From the NCBI RefSeq assembly GCF_900113045.1, contig NZ_FONY01000007.1, positions 66,755 through 130,754 on the forward strand: a stretch of 64,000 nucleotides of DNA. The letters run 5' to 3'. Source of the stretch: Thermoflexibacter ruber. Its GTDB lineage: Bacteria > Bacteroidota > Bacteroidia > Cytophagales > Thermoflexibacteraceae. Every line of letters begins with the position of its first letter. Position 1 is the stretch's first letter. A model generated the notes under the pieces. The model ran no database searches, was not told the DNA's origin, and saw nothing but the letters and a program-made list of their open reading frames with translations. This document shows positions 17,269-26,399 of this stretch, one piece after another. A program made the translations under genes and the position numbers.

Positions 17269-18237
17269 ATGGAATATACTCAAGAACCAAAGTCCATAGA
17301 TACTAAAAAAGTACAACAAAGCTGGCATCGCTACATTAAGCAGTTTGAAAATTACTTACGCTTAGAAAAAGCAATGTCTGAAAACTCCATTGAGGCTTAT
17401 CTCCGAGATATTCAAAAACTCTCTCAGTTTGCTTTTTCACAACTTCCTGATATAGCACCAACTGCTATCACCCCAGACCATTTAGGACAGTTTGTTAAGC
17501 ATCTACACAGTTTTTCTGTCGCTGACAATTCGCAAGCACGCATTTTAGCAGGTATTCGCTCTTTTTATAAGTTTTTGGAAGAGGAAAATGCAATAAGTGA
17601 TAATCCTACTGACCACATCGTTAGACCTCAACTCAAACAAACACTTCCCGATGTCTTGGATTTTTGGGAGATAGAAAAGATGCTTAACAGCATAAATCTT
17701 TCTACTAACGAAGGAATGAGAAATAGAGCCATTTTAGAAACTTTGTATAGTTGTGGGTTGAGGGTAAGCGAACTAATAAACTTGCGACTGACCGATTTGT
17801 TTTTTGAGGTAGGTTTTCTGAAAGTTTTTGGCAAAGGAAGCAAAGAGCGTTTAATCCCTTTGGGCAAAGATGCTACTAAGTTTTTGCAGATTTATATAGA
17901 GCAGATTCGCTGCCACATCAAGCCCAAGTCAGGGCAGGAAAATATCGTTTTCCTTAATAAACGAGGTACAGCCTATACGCGTATGACCATTTTTAACATA
18001 GTCAAAGCCATAGCAGAGGAAGCAGGGGTCAAAAAAACAGTAAGCCCACATACTTTTCGCCATTCCTTTGCTACTCACCTCATAGAAGGAGGAGCAGACT
18101 TGCGTGCTGTTCAGGAGATGCTTGGGCATGAGTCCATAGTTACTACGGGCATTTACACGCACTTAGACCGCGAATACCTCCGCCAAATTATCCAAGAGCA
18201 TCACCCAAGAGCCAAGCGCAAAAGCAAAGAAGGGTGA
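17269..18237 (+). CDS. xerD: Tyrosine site-specific recombinase XerD
   Basis: A 322-residue integrase-family recombinase that, with XerC, resolves chromosome dimers at dif. The N-terminal SAM-like core-binding domain spans roughly residues 20-110 (QFENYLRLEKAMSENSIEAYLRD). Catalytic residues are visible: Arg165 (SCGLRVSEL), Lys in GKGSKER (about 189), His261 and Arg264 (HTFRHSFATH), His287 (GHES) and Tyr296 (TTGIYTHL). The end phrase EHHPRAK is typical of Bacteroidota XerD. The length fits a housekeeping recombinase rather than an integrative element's integrase, and no attachment sites or phage genes adjoin it. It has its own promoter at 17211. Confidence 0.93.
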   Translation: MEYTQEPKSIDTKKVQQSWHRYIKQFENYLRLEKAMSENSIEAYLRDIQKLSQFAFSQLPDIAPTAITPDHLGQFVKHLHSFSVADNSQARILAGIRSFYKFLEEENAISDNPTDHIVRPQLKQTLPDVLDFWEIEKMLNSINLSTNEGMRNRAILETLYSCGLRVSELINLRLTDLFFEVGFLKVFGKGSKERLIPLGKDATKFLQIYIEQIRCHIKPKSGQENIVFLNKRGTAYTRMTIFNIVKAIAEEAGVKKTVSPHTFRHSFATHLIEGGADLRAVQEMLGHESIVTTGIYTHLDREYLRQIIQEHHPRAKRKSKEG

Positions 18238-18328
18238 ATTTACACGATTGACTTTGGCGTATTATTTGAAATAAAGGAGTAGTAAAGTGTATTACATGAT
18301 TTCTTAGACTAATTTATTTTTTTATAAT

Positions 18329-18952
18329 ATGTTGAGAATAAGTTTTTTATCTCTTATTGTGCTGATATTGTCATCATTTGTCAGTGATACTCCTAAGATG
18401 GTGCGTAAAACGCTGGCTCGTAACATTACCGCACTAATGCCAGAGGATTTTCGCCCTATGACTGATGCTGAGATGGCTTCTAAATATTTCACTTACCGCA
18501 AACCTGTGGCGATGTTTACCAACCAAGATGCTACGGTGGACTTCGGTTTTAATGTAGCAGCGACCACTTGGAAATATGAAGACTTGGCTCTTTTGCAAAA
18601 GTTTTACAAAGCCTCTATCCAAAATCTTTATACAAGCGTAGATGGCAATGCCTCCTCTAAAACGCAGGACAATAAGCCTACTACCTCCAGCGGTAAACCT
18701 ACAGAAAGTATCCACATGATTCAAGAGGGTATCAAAGAAATTAATAAGCGAAAATTTATCGTTTTTGAATTTGTTGGGGAAACCAAAACAGATGCCAATA
18801 GCCCTATTCAAAGAGCTAAAAGAGTTTATACTTATATCCAATATACCATAGTAGATGAGGAAGTATATATTTTTAACTTCTCTGCTCCTGCTCATTTACA
18901 GAAATACTGGTCGCCTATCGCTAAGCAAATGATGGAAAGTTTGAAAATGTAG
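18329..18952 (+). CDS. Exported hypothetical protein
   Basis: A 207-residue protein with an N-terminal hydrophobic signal (MLRISFLSLIVLILSSFVSD). The mature part contains LMPEDFRPMTDAEMASKYFTYRKPVAMFTNQDATVDFGF and a later KRVYTYIQYTIVDEEVYIFNFSAPA. This is the layout of a conserved Bacteroidota exported family of unknown role, something like a lipid- or stress-associated periplasmic protein with a mixed alpha/beta fold. A Ser/Thr-rich linker lies near residues 100-125. A bidirectional terminator at 18991 separates it from the convergent S9 peptidase gene. Confidence 0.75.
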   Translation: MLRISFLSLIVLILSSFVSDTPKMVRKTLARNITALMPEDFRPMTDAEMASKYFTYRKPVAMFTNQDATVDFGFNVAATTWKYEDLALLQKFYKASIQNLYTSVDGNASSKTQDNKPTTSSGKPTESIHMIQEGIKEINKRKFIVFEFVGETKTDANSPIQRAKRVYTYIQYTIVDEEVYIFNFSAPAHLQKYWSPIAKQMMESLKM

Positions 18953-18990
18953 AAACAGCTTTTCAAAAGGTACTTGAAAGCTGAAATATA

Positions 18991-19025
18991 AAAAAGCCCT
19001 CATAGCTAAAAATGAGGGCTTTTTT
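18991..19025. terminator. Bidirectional rho-independent terminator
   Basis: AAAAAGCCCTCAT (18991-19003) pairs with ATGAGGGCTTTTT (19012-19025) around an 8-base loop, with A and T tracts on either side. It lies between convergent genes ending at 18952 (+) and 19036 (-) and can serve both. Confidence 0.88.
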
Positions 19026-19035
19026 ATAGCGTTTA

Positions 19036-21213
19036 TTAGAGATTTTTTAAAATAAAATCAGTCATCAATTGGTGGCGGTGCATGGTAGCATTGTTCCCTC
19101 CTATGCCGTGATTGCGGTCAGGATAGTAAAAAGACTGAAACTGCTTACCTGACCTAATGAGTGCCTCTTGGAGAGCTACTGCATTTTGGAAGTGAACGTT
19201 ATCGTCGCCTGTTCCATGCATGATGAGGTACGCCCCTTTGAGTTTACTTGCATGATACACAGGTGAATACTGGTCGTAGCCGTCAGGGTTGTCTTGAGGG
19301 CGTTTTAGGTATCGCTCCGTATAAATGGTATCGTAGTACCTCCAATTAGTTACGGGCGCACCTGCTATGGCGGCTTTGAAAACATCTGCCCCTAATAGTA
19401 AGCAAAGGGTACTCATATAGCCACCGTAGCTATGTCCGTAAATACCAATGCGGTCTTTGTCTATGTAAGGCAGTGAGCCTAAATACTTTGCGGCATCTAT
19501 TTGGTCTTGAACTTCATACTTGCCTAAGTTAGCATAGGTTACTTTTTTGAAATCAGCCCCTCTGAAGCCTGTGCCTCTATTGTCCACACAAGCTACAATG
19601 TAGCCTTCTTGATTGAGCAAATTGAACCAACTGACTGCACTCCAATTGTCTGCTACTTGTTGCGAACCTGGTCCCCCGTAAACAAACATTAATACAGGAT
19701 ATTTTCTGCTCGCATCAAAATTGGAGGGTTTGAGCATATAACCGTTCAGTTCTGTTCCGTCAGGGGTTTTGAATTGGAAAAACTCTTTGGTGCTGATACC
19801 ATATTCTTTGTATTTTTCCAAGAGATGGCTGTTATTTTTGAGTTCTTTGATGAGGGTATTTTTGCTGGTTTCCCAGAGGGTAATGCGCAGTGGACTTTGA
19901 GCGTTGCTGTGATAAAGCATATAGTATTTGAAATCACGGCTAAGGTTAGGCGTATTCGTTCCCTTTTCTGTACTTAATTTTTTCTTGTTTTTACCTTGAA
20001 TATCAATGCTATAAAAATGTCTTTCTAAGGGAGAAATCTCCGTAGAAGTGTAGTAAAGCACAGGCACTTTGGGCTTTTCATCTATGCCCAAGAAGTTTAC
20101 TACTTCCCACTTGCCCGTAGTGATTTGCCTTACCAATTTCCCTGTAAGTTCGTACAAGTATAAGTGCTTAAAACCGTCTTTTTCAGAAGAATAAATAAAA
20201 TGCTTGCCATCTTTGAGGTAAACTACATCATCAAAAAAGTCTGCTTCTAAGTATTGTGGGCTTTCTTCGGTAAGGATAGCTTTGGTTGCGCCTGTACCGG
20301 CATCGGTGTGTAGTATTTCCATTTTATTTTGTAAGCGGTTCATTCTCAACACTGCCAATACATTGCTGTCATTTGTCCACTTGATTCTTGGAATGTAAAT
20401 ATCTTTTTCCGTCCCAATGTCGACCTTGACAGATTTTTCGCTTTTGAGGTCATAAATGGAAATAGTGATTTCTGAATTAGCCTCTCCTGCCTTGGGGTAT
20501 TTGAATTTGTAGTCTTCTGGATAGAGTTTTCCGTTCTTCCACATTTGCATATTGTACTCTTTGACTTTGCTCTCATCAAAGGTATAAAAAGCAATTTTTT
20601 GACCGTCGGGCGACCAAAAAAAGGCTTTAGCAAAGCTAAATTCTTCCTCATACACCCAATCTGCACTACCGTTGATTATAAAATTCCACTTGCCGTCAGT
20701 AGTGATTTGCGTTTCTTTATTGCTTTGCAAATCAACAAAAAAGAGGTTGTTATCTCGGCAGAAAGCTACCTTTGAGCCATCAGGAGAAAAAGTAGCATAA
20801 GACTGCTTGCCTCCTTTGGAAAGTTGCTTTAACTGTTTGGTAGCCAAATCATAAACATAATAATTTGCCTTGAAAGAGCGTCTGTAGATAGACTCAAAAC
20901 TCGTCATGAATAGGATTTGCTTTTCGTCAGCACTGAACTCGTATGCGATAAAATCAATAGCAGGAGCAAGGTCTGCCCCGCTTACAATCGTAGCTACTTT
21001 CTGTCCCGTAGTAACATCGTATTTAACTATGTCATTCCCCTCTTGGGCAGAGTAAAATTTACCATCATTCATCCAATTTACCCCTGCTACGGACTGTGCC
21101 CTAAAAGTCCCTCGCTCAAAAATATCAGAAAGGGTAATTTTTTTTTGTGCAAATAGGTGGTCCGCTAATAGCAATAAGCAAAGTAGCTGTATGAGTAAGA
21201 ATCGTCTTTTCAT
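19036..21213 (-). CDS. Dipeptidyl-peptidase IV-type S9 serine peptidase
   Basis: A 725-residue periplasmic or secreted peptidase that removes X-Pro or X-Ala dipeptides. The signal peptide is MKRRFLLIQLLCLLLLADHLFAQ. Residues about 40-460 form the eight-bladed propeller, with the double-Glu selectivity motif in SADWVYEEEFSF, as in true DPP IV enzymes. The hydrolase domain holds the nucleophile in GIYGHSYGGYMS, the Asp in HGTGDDNVHF and His702 in DRNHGIGG. The length matches bacterial DPP IV. It is a lone gene with its own upstream gap of about 60 bases before a flippase-like gene on the same strand. Confidence 0.94.
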   Translation of the reverse strand: MKRRFLLIQLLCLLLLADHLFAQKKITLSDIFERGTFRAQSVAGVNWMNDGKFYSAQEGNDIVKYDVTTGQKVATIVSGADLAPAIDFIAYEFSADEKQILFMTSFESIYRRSFKANYYVYDLATKQLKQLSKGGKQSYATFSPDGSKVAFCRDNNLFFVDLQSNKETQITTDGKWNFIINGSADWVYEEEFSFAKAFFWSPDGQKIAFYTFDESKVKEYNMQMWKNGKLYPEDYKFKYPKAGEANSEITISIYDLKSEKSVKVDIGTEKDIYIPRIKWTNDSNVLAVLRMNRLQNKMEILHTDAGTGATKAILTEESPQYLEADFFDDVVYLKDGKHFIYSSEKDGFKHLYLYELTGKLVRQITTGKWEVVNFLGIDEKPKVPVLYYTSTEISPLERHFYSIDIQGKNKKKLSTEKGTNTPNLSRDFKYYMLYHSNAQSPLRITLWETSKNTLIKELKNNSHLLEKYKEYGISTKEFFQFKTPDGTELNGYMLKPSNFDASRKYPVLMFVYGGPGSQQVADNWSAVSWFNLLNQEGYIVACVDNRGTGFRGADFKKVTYANLGKYEVQDQIDAAKYLGSLPYIDKDRIGIYGHSYGGYMSTLCLLLGADVFKAAIAGAPVTNWRYYDTIYTERYLKRPQDNPDGYDQYSPVYHASKLKGAYLIMHGTGDDNVHFQNAVALQEALIRSGKQFQSFYYPDRNHGIGGNNATMHRHQLMTDFILKNL

Positions 21214-21274
21214 ATTTATATGTATTTTAAATGATATTTTCTAAACCTTATTCACAAGGGCAGAGAGTATTTAT

Positions 21275-22372
21275 CTAATTTGAAGAAGTTTCTTTATGTA
21301 TTTGCTTTTTTTGTCGCAAGCCTGTTTTTATTAGCCACCTTGGCAACACGATAGCACCGACTAAAAGATAGGGATAGTAAGTAAACAATCTCCAAAACTG
21401 CGCAACAGCATTGCTAAATGAGCCAATAAATTCATAGAAAAAGCGTCCAAAAACCAATTCTGCTAAGCCTGCCGCCCCGGGCGTAGGTGAAATAAGCATG
21501 ATTATCCACATGAGGATATGGCGAGCAAAAATGAGCCAATGCCCTGATACAGAAATATCTGTAAAGGCTTCTAATAAGCAGTTCACCATTAGATAACGCG
21601 CCGCCCATACAAAGAGCGTAGAAAGCCCTGCCTTCCACCAATAGCCACCACCTACTCCCTTGAGTTCGGCAGAGGCGATAATGACCTCATCTCCGCTTTC
21701 TGCTGCTGCTTTTTGCCACCTTTTCAGGAAAGGAATGGAAGTTACTTTTATCAAAAACCACTTAAAGGCTTCTGGTTTGACTAACAATCCTATGGCAAAA
21801 AAGACATTATAAACAAAAATTAGAAAATAACTTGCCCAAAAAGTAACCTTCAGCCCCATAGAAAGAAAGCCAAAATCTCCAAACTGACTCTCGTTGGGAA
21901 ACACTGTGCCGTCGGTCAGTAACAGAGCTAAAGGAGCAGCTATCAAAAAAAAGGAATTATCCAATAACGCTGTTACCATGACATACGCCAAGGATTTGCC
22001 AAAGGAAATGCCTTCTCTATTGAGTATGAATACTGCTACTGCCGTTCCCCCAATGGCGGAGGGTGTTACCGCAGAAGAAAATTCCCAAAGTAAAATAACA
22101 TAAATGCTTGATGACCAACTGAGTGCTTTTTGGGTAACATGTCGAATACGATATATATAGCCTGCATCTCTCACTACCAACACCACTACTGCCATCGCAA
22201 TCCAAAAGGCACTTGCTTGGCTAAAGCGGGTAATGAGTTCGCTTGCGTCCATGTTGGTAGAGAAATCATATACCACATAAGACAAACCTATCAAAATAGG
22301 AATAATTACTCTGGTGGGGCTTAGGGTTTGGAGTACCTTTTTTTGTTCTTTTTCCGACTGATGTGCTTCCAT
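21275..22372 (-). CDS. Flippase-like membrane protein (lysylphosphatidylglycerol synthase TM / UPF0104 family)
   Basis: A 365-residue membrane protein with about eight hydrophobic segments (IIPILIGLSYVVYDF, FWIAMAVVVLVVRDAGYIYR, VILLWEFSSAVTPSAIGG, LISPTPGAAGLAELVFGRFF). The motifs SAVTPSAIGGTA and SPTPGAAGLAE are typical of the MprF N-terminal/AglD flippase-like domain. Such proteins may move lipids or lipid-linked sugars; there is no aminoacyltransferase domain here, so MprF itself is excluded. It lies 101 bases downstream of a membrane glycosyltransferase gene on the same strand, which suggests work on lipid-linked sugars; this is inference. Confidence 0.82.
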   Translation of the reverse strand: MEAHQSEKEQKKVLQTLSPTRVIIPILIGLSYVVYDFSTNMDASELITRFSQASAFWIAMAVVVLVVRDAGYIYRIRHVTQKALSWSSSIYVILLWEFSSAVTPSAIGGTAVAVFILNREGISFGKSLAYVMVTALLDNSFFLIAAPLALLLTDGTVFPNESQFGDFGFLSMGLKVTFWASYFLIFVYNVFFAIGLLVKPEAFKWFLIKVTSIPFLKRWQKAAAESGDEVIIASAELKGVGGGYWWKAGLSTLFVWAARYLMVNCLLEAFTDISVSGHWLIFARHILMWIIMLISPTPGAAGLAELVFGRFFYEFIGSFSNAVAQFWRLFTYYPYLLVGAIVLPRWLIKTGLRQKKQIHKETSSN

Positions 22373-22473
22373 TTAAACGGTTTTTAGTATCTAACGTTCC
22401 ATTCTTAGATAATTTTATCTTGAAAACGACAAATTTACCAATAAATACTTCACAAGGCAAGATTCTTATTCAA

Positions 22474-24147
22474 TCATTTCTTTTCAAAAACCAAAATACC
22501 AAAACTTTGGTCAGCGGCAACAATCTGATTGAGGGTTTCGTACTGATTGGGCTTTTCTGTAAAATAATTATACATCAGGCTCTCTGCACGCATCTTAGGG
22601 CGATACGAGTAATGAGAATCCCAGATAATCACACTGCCTTTGGGGGCATCTTTCAAAAACTTTTCTTCTATGGCTTTAGGTTTGGTTTGGAAATCGTAAG
22701 GGGTTCGCCCTAAATAATAGTAAAACATTTCATGATGCACAAATAGCTGAGGTGGCTCTCCCTTAGCGAGTTCGTACTGCTCGTACCACTTTGCCAAATT
22801 TTTACAAGCCTTGTCCTCTTCAGAAAGTTTAATAGGACGCACTGTAACCAAGACAATAAAAAAAGCGACTACACTTAGCCCAATCAGGTCTTGTTTCAAC
22901 TTCAAAGGCAAAATCATCAGAAACAGACTTGCAATTACCCCTATCAAAGGAATCCAATCTCTTTCTTCTTCATTGAAAATCACAAAGTTATGCGGGTGAG
23001 TCATAAAGATAGCTACCAATAAGGTAAACACGCTCATCAAAATCAAAATCTGAGGTTTATAAAGACTTAGCTTGAATTTTTCTACTTGCAAAGTTCCCAA
23101 AATGGCTACCAAAGGCGAAATGATTAGCAAATAACGCAAATTTCCGCCCGTAGCGGGACCAATCTGTAAAGTTTGGGAATTAAAAATACAATTCATTAGA
23201 AAATAAAGTACACTCACTGCCAAGATTAGGTTTGCTTTGTCTTTTAGCCCTGCGTAAAAGCCTGTTTTACTTCTCCAATTACTTACCCGTTCAAATAACC
23301 AAGTCCAGAGATAAGCCACCCCAAGCGTAACGGCTACACTTCCAAAAATAGTAATAGACATTTTGAAATAGTGCATAAATCCTTTCCGAGGGTACTGCCC
23401 TGCAATCTGCTCGCTTGTGCCAAGAATTTGATTTAGCAAATAGAGTGGGTCGCCTGTTACTGCCATGCCCCAAACCTGATGCACCAAAGGGAACACACCT
23501 AACAAAAGTGCAGGGATAAATCGCTTATTTACTACTAAATAAAGGAAATAAAGCCCCAAAATAGGATAAAATTCCTGCCTAATAAAAGCGATATAACTTG
23601 CTGATAAAGAAGCAAAAATATGTTTTTCTTTGTAATGAAAATAGATAGTGATGGAAAGTAACAAAGCAGTAATCAATTCGGAATAATTTCTAAAAGCCAA
23701 GTTAATCCAAAGCGGCTGAGTAGCTGTAAGTACAAATGCCAAAATCGCTATCTTGCTACCTAATAATTTAGCGATTTGGTAAGCAAAAAAGCAAGTAAAG
23801 GCGGCAACCAGACAGTTGATAAGCATGACAAAATCACTCCCTAAGAGCGAAGGCAAGGCATACAATAGCTTGTATCCGGGTTTTGCCCAGTTACTCAATA
23901 CAGAATTAGGGTTGTGCCAAAACCCTTTCATAGAAACAAAATGTGCCGCTTCGTCTTGCTGATAAAAGCCATCTGCACTGCGAGAGTACAAGAAATAAAG
24001 CCCCGCCAAAGCCAAAGTAATCCCTAACATCTGTTGGGCAGAGAAGGCAAAAATAGGAGAGGAGTGAATAGAAGACGGTTGAGCAATCGCTTGCTTCTTA
24101 TTTTCAGTTTTTATTTGCAGTGTTTGTTTATTTTGTTTCTTAGCCAT
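22474..24147 (-). CDS. Polytopic membrane glycosyltransferase (ArnT/PMT-like)
   Basis: The ATG at 24147 gives MAKKQNKQTLQIKTENKKQ, a basic cytoplasmic tail; the 30 residues upstream to 24237 look non-coding. About 557 residues with some eleven membrane helices follow. The first periplasmic loop has GFYQQDEAAHFVSMKGFW, resembling the acidic loop that catalyses transfer in GT39/GT83-type enzymes (an Asp-Glu near the first helix). Then comes YLLWINL-type helical repeats, for example ATQPLWINLAFRNYSELITALLLS. A soluble C-terminal part (VRPIKLSEEDKACKNLAKWYEQYELAKG to the end) is periplasmic. Such enzymes move sugars from a polyprenyl phosphate donor. Donor and acceptor are unknown. Confidence 0.78.
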   Translation of the reverse strand: MAKKQNKQTLQIKTENKKQAIAQPSSIHSSPIFAFSAQQMLGITLALAGLYFLYSRSADGFYQQDEAAHFVSMKGFWHNPNSVLSNWAKPGYKLLYALPSLLGSDFVMLINCLVAAFTCFFAYQIAKLLGSKIAILAFVLTATQPLWINLAFRNYSELITALLLSITIYFHYKEKHIFASLSASYIAFIRQEFYPILGLYFLYLVVNKRFIPALLLGVFPLVHQVWGMAVTGDPLYLLNQILGTSEQIAGQYPRKGFMHYFKMSITIFGSVAVTLGVAYLWTWLFERVSNWRSKTGFYAGLKDKANLILAVSVLYFLMNCIFNSQTLQIGPATGGNLRYLLIISPLVAILGTLQVEKFKLSLYKPQILILMSVFTLLVAIFMTHPHNFVIFNEEERDWIPLIGVIASLFLMILPLKLKQDLIGLSVVAFFIVLVTVRPIKLSEEDKACKNLAKWYEQYELAKGEPPQLFVHHEMFYYYLGRTPYDFQTKPKAIEEKFLKDAPKGSVIIWDSHYSYRPKMRAESLMYNYFTEKPNQYETLNQIVAADQSFGILVFEKK

Positions 24148-24351
24148 GTTAGACAAATTTGGCTCTAAAAATAGGCATTTTAAGTAAATTTTTTCTGATT
24201 CCTCCAAAAATTTCGCTGAACTCAGTGATTTATACACCCAAACCCTATAAATTCACAGCTAAAAATATCAAACAGGTAAAACTTCCAATTTCTCAGAAGA
24301 TAGAAAGTTTTAGAAAAAGTATTTTTTAAATCAAATTTTTATTTTTAAACT

Positions 24352-25647
24352 TTGGAAATCAAAGACTTAGAATTTCGCAGTGAGGAAGCACAAGAGGTGC
24401 TGACGCGTATGCCCTCGTGGATTATCCGTTGGGGCATGACGGTCGTCTTTGCGGCGGTTGCGATTCTGCTAATTATCTCTTTTTTAGTCAAATATCCTGA
24501 CACTATCCAGTCAAAAGTCAATATTACTACTCAGCATCTTCCTGCCAATATCATTGCTAAGTACAATGGAAAGATAGAAAAACTTTTTGTGAGAGAAAAC
24601 CAAGTAGTCAAAGCAGGTGAGCATTTGGTTTTATTGGAAAATCCTGCGGACTACGAGGACATGCTCAAAGTCCAAGAATGGTTCAAAAGGTTTCATAATC
24701 AGCTAATTAAAACTAATATTTTGACCTCTCCCTTGCCAGACAAGGTGAATTTGGGCATGGCACAGAATAGCTACGCCAGCTTGCTCAAAGCCATGCGAGA
24801 GTACAAGTTTTTTGTAGTCAAAGATTTTGATGTGAGCAAGATTGCCCGCCTCAACGAGCAGATTAACTCCCACGAAGTTTTGAAGTCGCGCCTCATAGAG
24901 CAGAAAAAAATCATGCAAGCCGCTTTTAAACTCACTGCCAATAAATACGAAAACGATAAACTTTTTCTTAAAAAAGAGGTCATTTCGCAGTTGGAGTTTG
25001 ATAACAATGAAAAGCAGTACCTGAAAGAAAAATATGACTTAGAAAATATTGAAATTCAAATCATTAATACGCAAATTAAAATTCAAGAGTTAGAGAAACA
25101 AATTTTAGAACTTTCCCAGCACCAAGAGCAAAGCGATAATGATAAACTTGACGATTTGAAAAAATTAGCCTTGAACTTAGAGGCAGACTTGGCAAGTTGG
25201 GAAGAGCATTACCTTATCAAAGCACCCGTAGATGGGCAAGTTTCCTTTTTTAAGTTTTGGGCAGAAAAGCAATACGTAAATGAAGGGGCAGAAATTTTAT
25301 ACATTAAGCCTGACAATCAAGAGCTTTTTGCTTACGCTTATGTAAACTCTGATAATTTTGGGAAAATAAAAGTAGGGCAAGAAGCCCGTATTCGCTTAGA
25401 CGGTTATCCTTTCAAAGAGTTTGGCGTAGTCAATGCCATAGTTACCTCTAAGTCCGAATTTGCCAGAGAGGGCAAATACATGGTCAAACTCTCCCTACCG
25501 CAAGGGTTAAAAACAAGCTATGGCAAAGTCTTGGATTTTACCCAAGATATGCAAGGTGAGGTGCGCATCATCACAGAGGATTTGCGGCTCATAGAAAGGA
25601 TTTTTTATCAATTCAGATACCTCATAGAAGGTGAATACAGTGGATAG
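24352..25647 (+). CDS. HlyD-type membrane fusion protein (periplasmic adaptor)
   Basis: A 431-residue adaptor for type I export. A short cytoplasmic N-terminus (IKDLEFRSEEAQEVLTRMPSW) precedes one membrane segment (near 29-48, VVFAAVAILLIISFLV). Then comes a lipoyl/barrel half-motif (NIIAKYNGKIEKLFVRENQVVKAGEHLVLL), a coiled coil of about 110 residues (HEVLKSRLIEQKKIMQ to ILELSQHQEQSDNDK) and the second barrel half (LIKAPVDGQVSFFKFW, RIRLDGYPFKEFGVV). The likely start is the TTG at 24352; no ATG gives a complete N-terminus. Its usual partner, a peptidase-containing ABC exporter, is not within the window: the next gene is convergent, 1 base away. It could serve an exporter encoded elsewhere. 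Confidence 0.9.
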   Translation: MEIKDLEFRSEEAQEVLTRMPSWIIRWGMTVVFAAVAILLIISFLVKYPDTIQSKVNITTQHLPANIIAKYNGKIEKLFVRENQVVKAGEHLVLLENPADYEDMLKVQEWFKRFHNQLIKTNILTSPLPDKVNLGMAQNSYASLLKAMREYKFFVVKDFDVSKIARLNEQINSHEVLKSRLIEQKKIMQAAFKLTANKYENDKLFLKKEVISQLEFDNNEKQYLKEKYDLENIEIQIINTQIKIQELEKQILELSQHQEQSDNDKLDDLKKLALNLEADLASWEEHYLIKAPVDGQVSFFKFWAEKQYVNEGAEILYIKPDNQELFAYAYVNSDNFGKIKVGQEARIRLDGYPFKEFGVVNAIVTSKSEFAREGKYMVKLSLPQGLKTSYGKVLDFTQDMQGEVRIITEDLRLIERIFYQFRYLIEGEYSG

Positions 25648-25648
25648 T

Positions 25649-26377
25649 TTACCACTTGCGACTTCTTAGCACCAAATACGTAGCATATAAAAAGAGTACA
25701 ATTAGGCTCAAAAAATAAGCTAAATCGCGAGAATCTATCAGCCCCCTACTTACAGAAATGTAGTGATAGTCTATGCCTAACTGACTGATGAAGTAAGCCC
25801 CACTTCCCCAAAAACTCAGGCTCGCCAAAGAAGATATACCTGTATAGAGAATAAAGCAAAAAAATACTGCTAAGATAAAAGCAACTACTTGGTTGTCTGT
25901 AAGAATAGAAGCAAAAACGCCAATAGCAGTAAAAACGCCTCCTAACAAAATGAGTCCGATATAAGAGCCAATCACTGCGGCAGTATCTATGTTGCCTTGT
26001 GGAGAACCTAACTCGACAATGGTGTAATAGTAAATCAGCGTAGGCAGTAGAGAAAAAAGCACCAATACCAAACTTGCCAAGTATTTGCCTACGATGAGTT
26101 GCAGGTCGGTCAGAGGACGAGTAAGCAATAGTTCCATAGTCCCAGATTTGCGTTCTTCGGCAAAAGTTCGCATCGTAATGGCAGGAATGAGAAATAAATA
26201 TACAAAAGGAGTCACAGAAAACAGGGTTTCCATAGTAGCAAAACCGTAGTTAAGCACTTCTGTTTCAGGGAAAACCCACATGAATAAACCTATTCCTGTT
26301 AGGAAAATAATAAGGACAATGTAGCCCACCAAGGAGCTAAAAAAGCTATTGAGTTCTTTGGCAAGAATAGCAAGCAT
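25649..26377 (-). CDS. gldF: Gliding-motility ABC transporter permease GldF
   Basis: A 242-residue permease with six membrane segments. Diagnostic phrases are LFMWVFPETEVLNYGFATMETLFSVTPFVYLFLIPAITMRTFAEERKSGTMELLLTRP and the FYTGISSL-type late helix (FILYTGISSLASLSFWG). The EERKSGTMELLLTRP motif is common to GldF and to ABC-2 permeases. GldF with GldG and GldA forms an ABC complex linked to gliding in Flavobacterium johnsoniae. gldG normally follows gldF; here the next bases belong to a convergent gene, so gldG is not adjacent. The upstream neighbour is a TPR protein, 22 bases away on the same strand. Confidence 0.85.
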   Translation of the reverse strand: MLAILAKELNSFFSSLVGYIVLIIFLTGIGLFMWVFPETEVLNYGFATMETLFSVTPFVYLFLIPAITMRTFAEERKSGTMELLLTRPLTDLQLIVGKYLASLVLVLFSLLPTLIYYYTIVELGSPQGNIDTAAVIGSYIGLILLGGVFTAIGVFASILTDNQVVAFILAVFFCFILYTGISSLASLSFWGSGAYFISQLGIDYHYISVSRGLIDSRDLAYFLSLIVLFLYATYLVLRSRKW

Positions 26378-26399
26378 AGATTAGAATAATTTGGAAACT

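Noticed and set aside
17269-18237. xerD as the integrase of an integrative element
   Set aside because: It has the motifs and length of the housekeeping XerD, its own primary-sigma promoter, and no att sites, phage or conjugation genes nearby.
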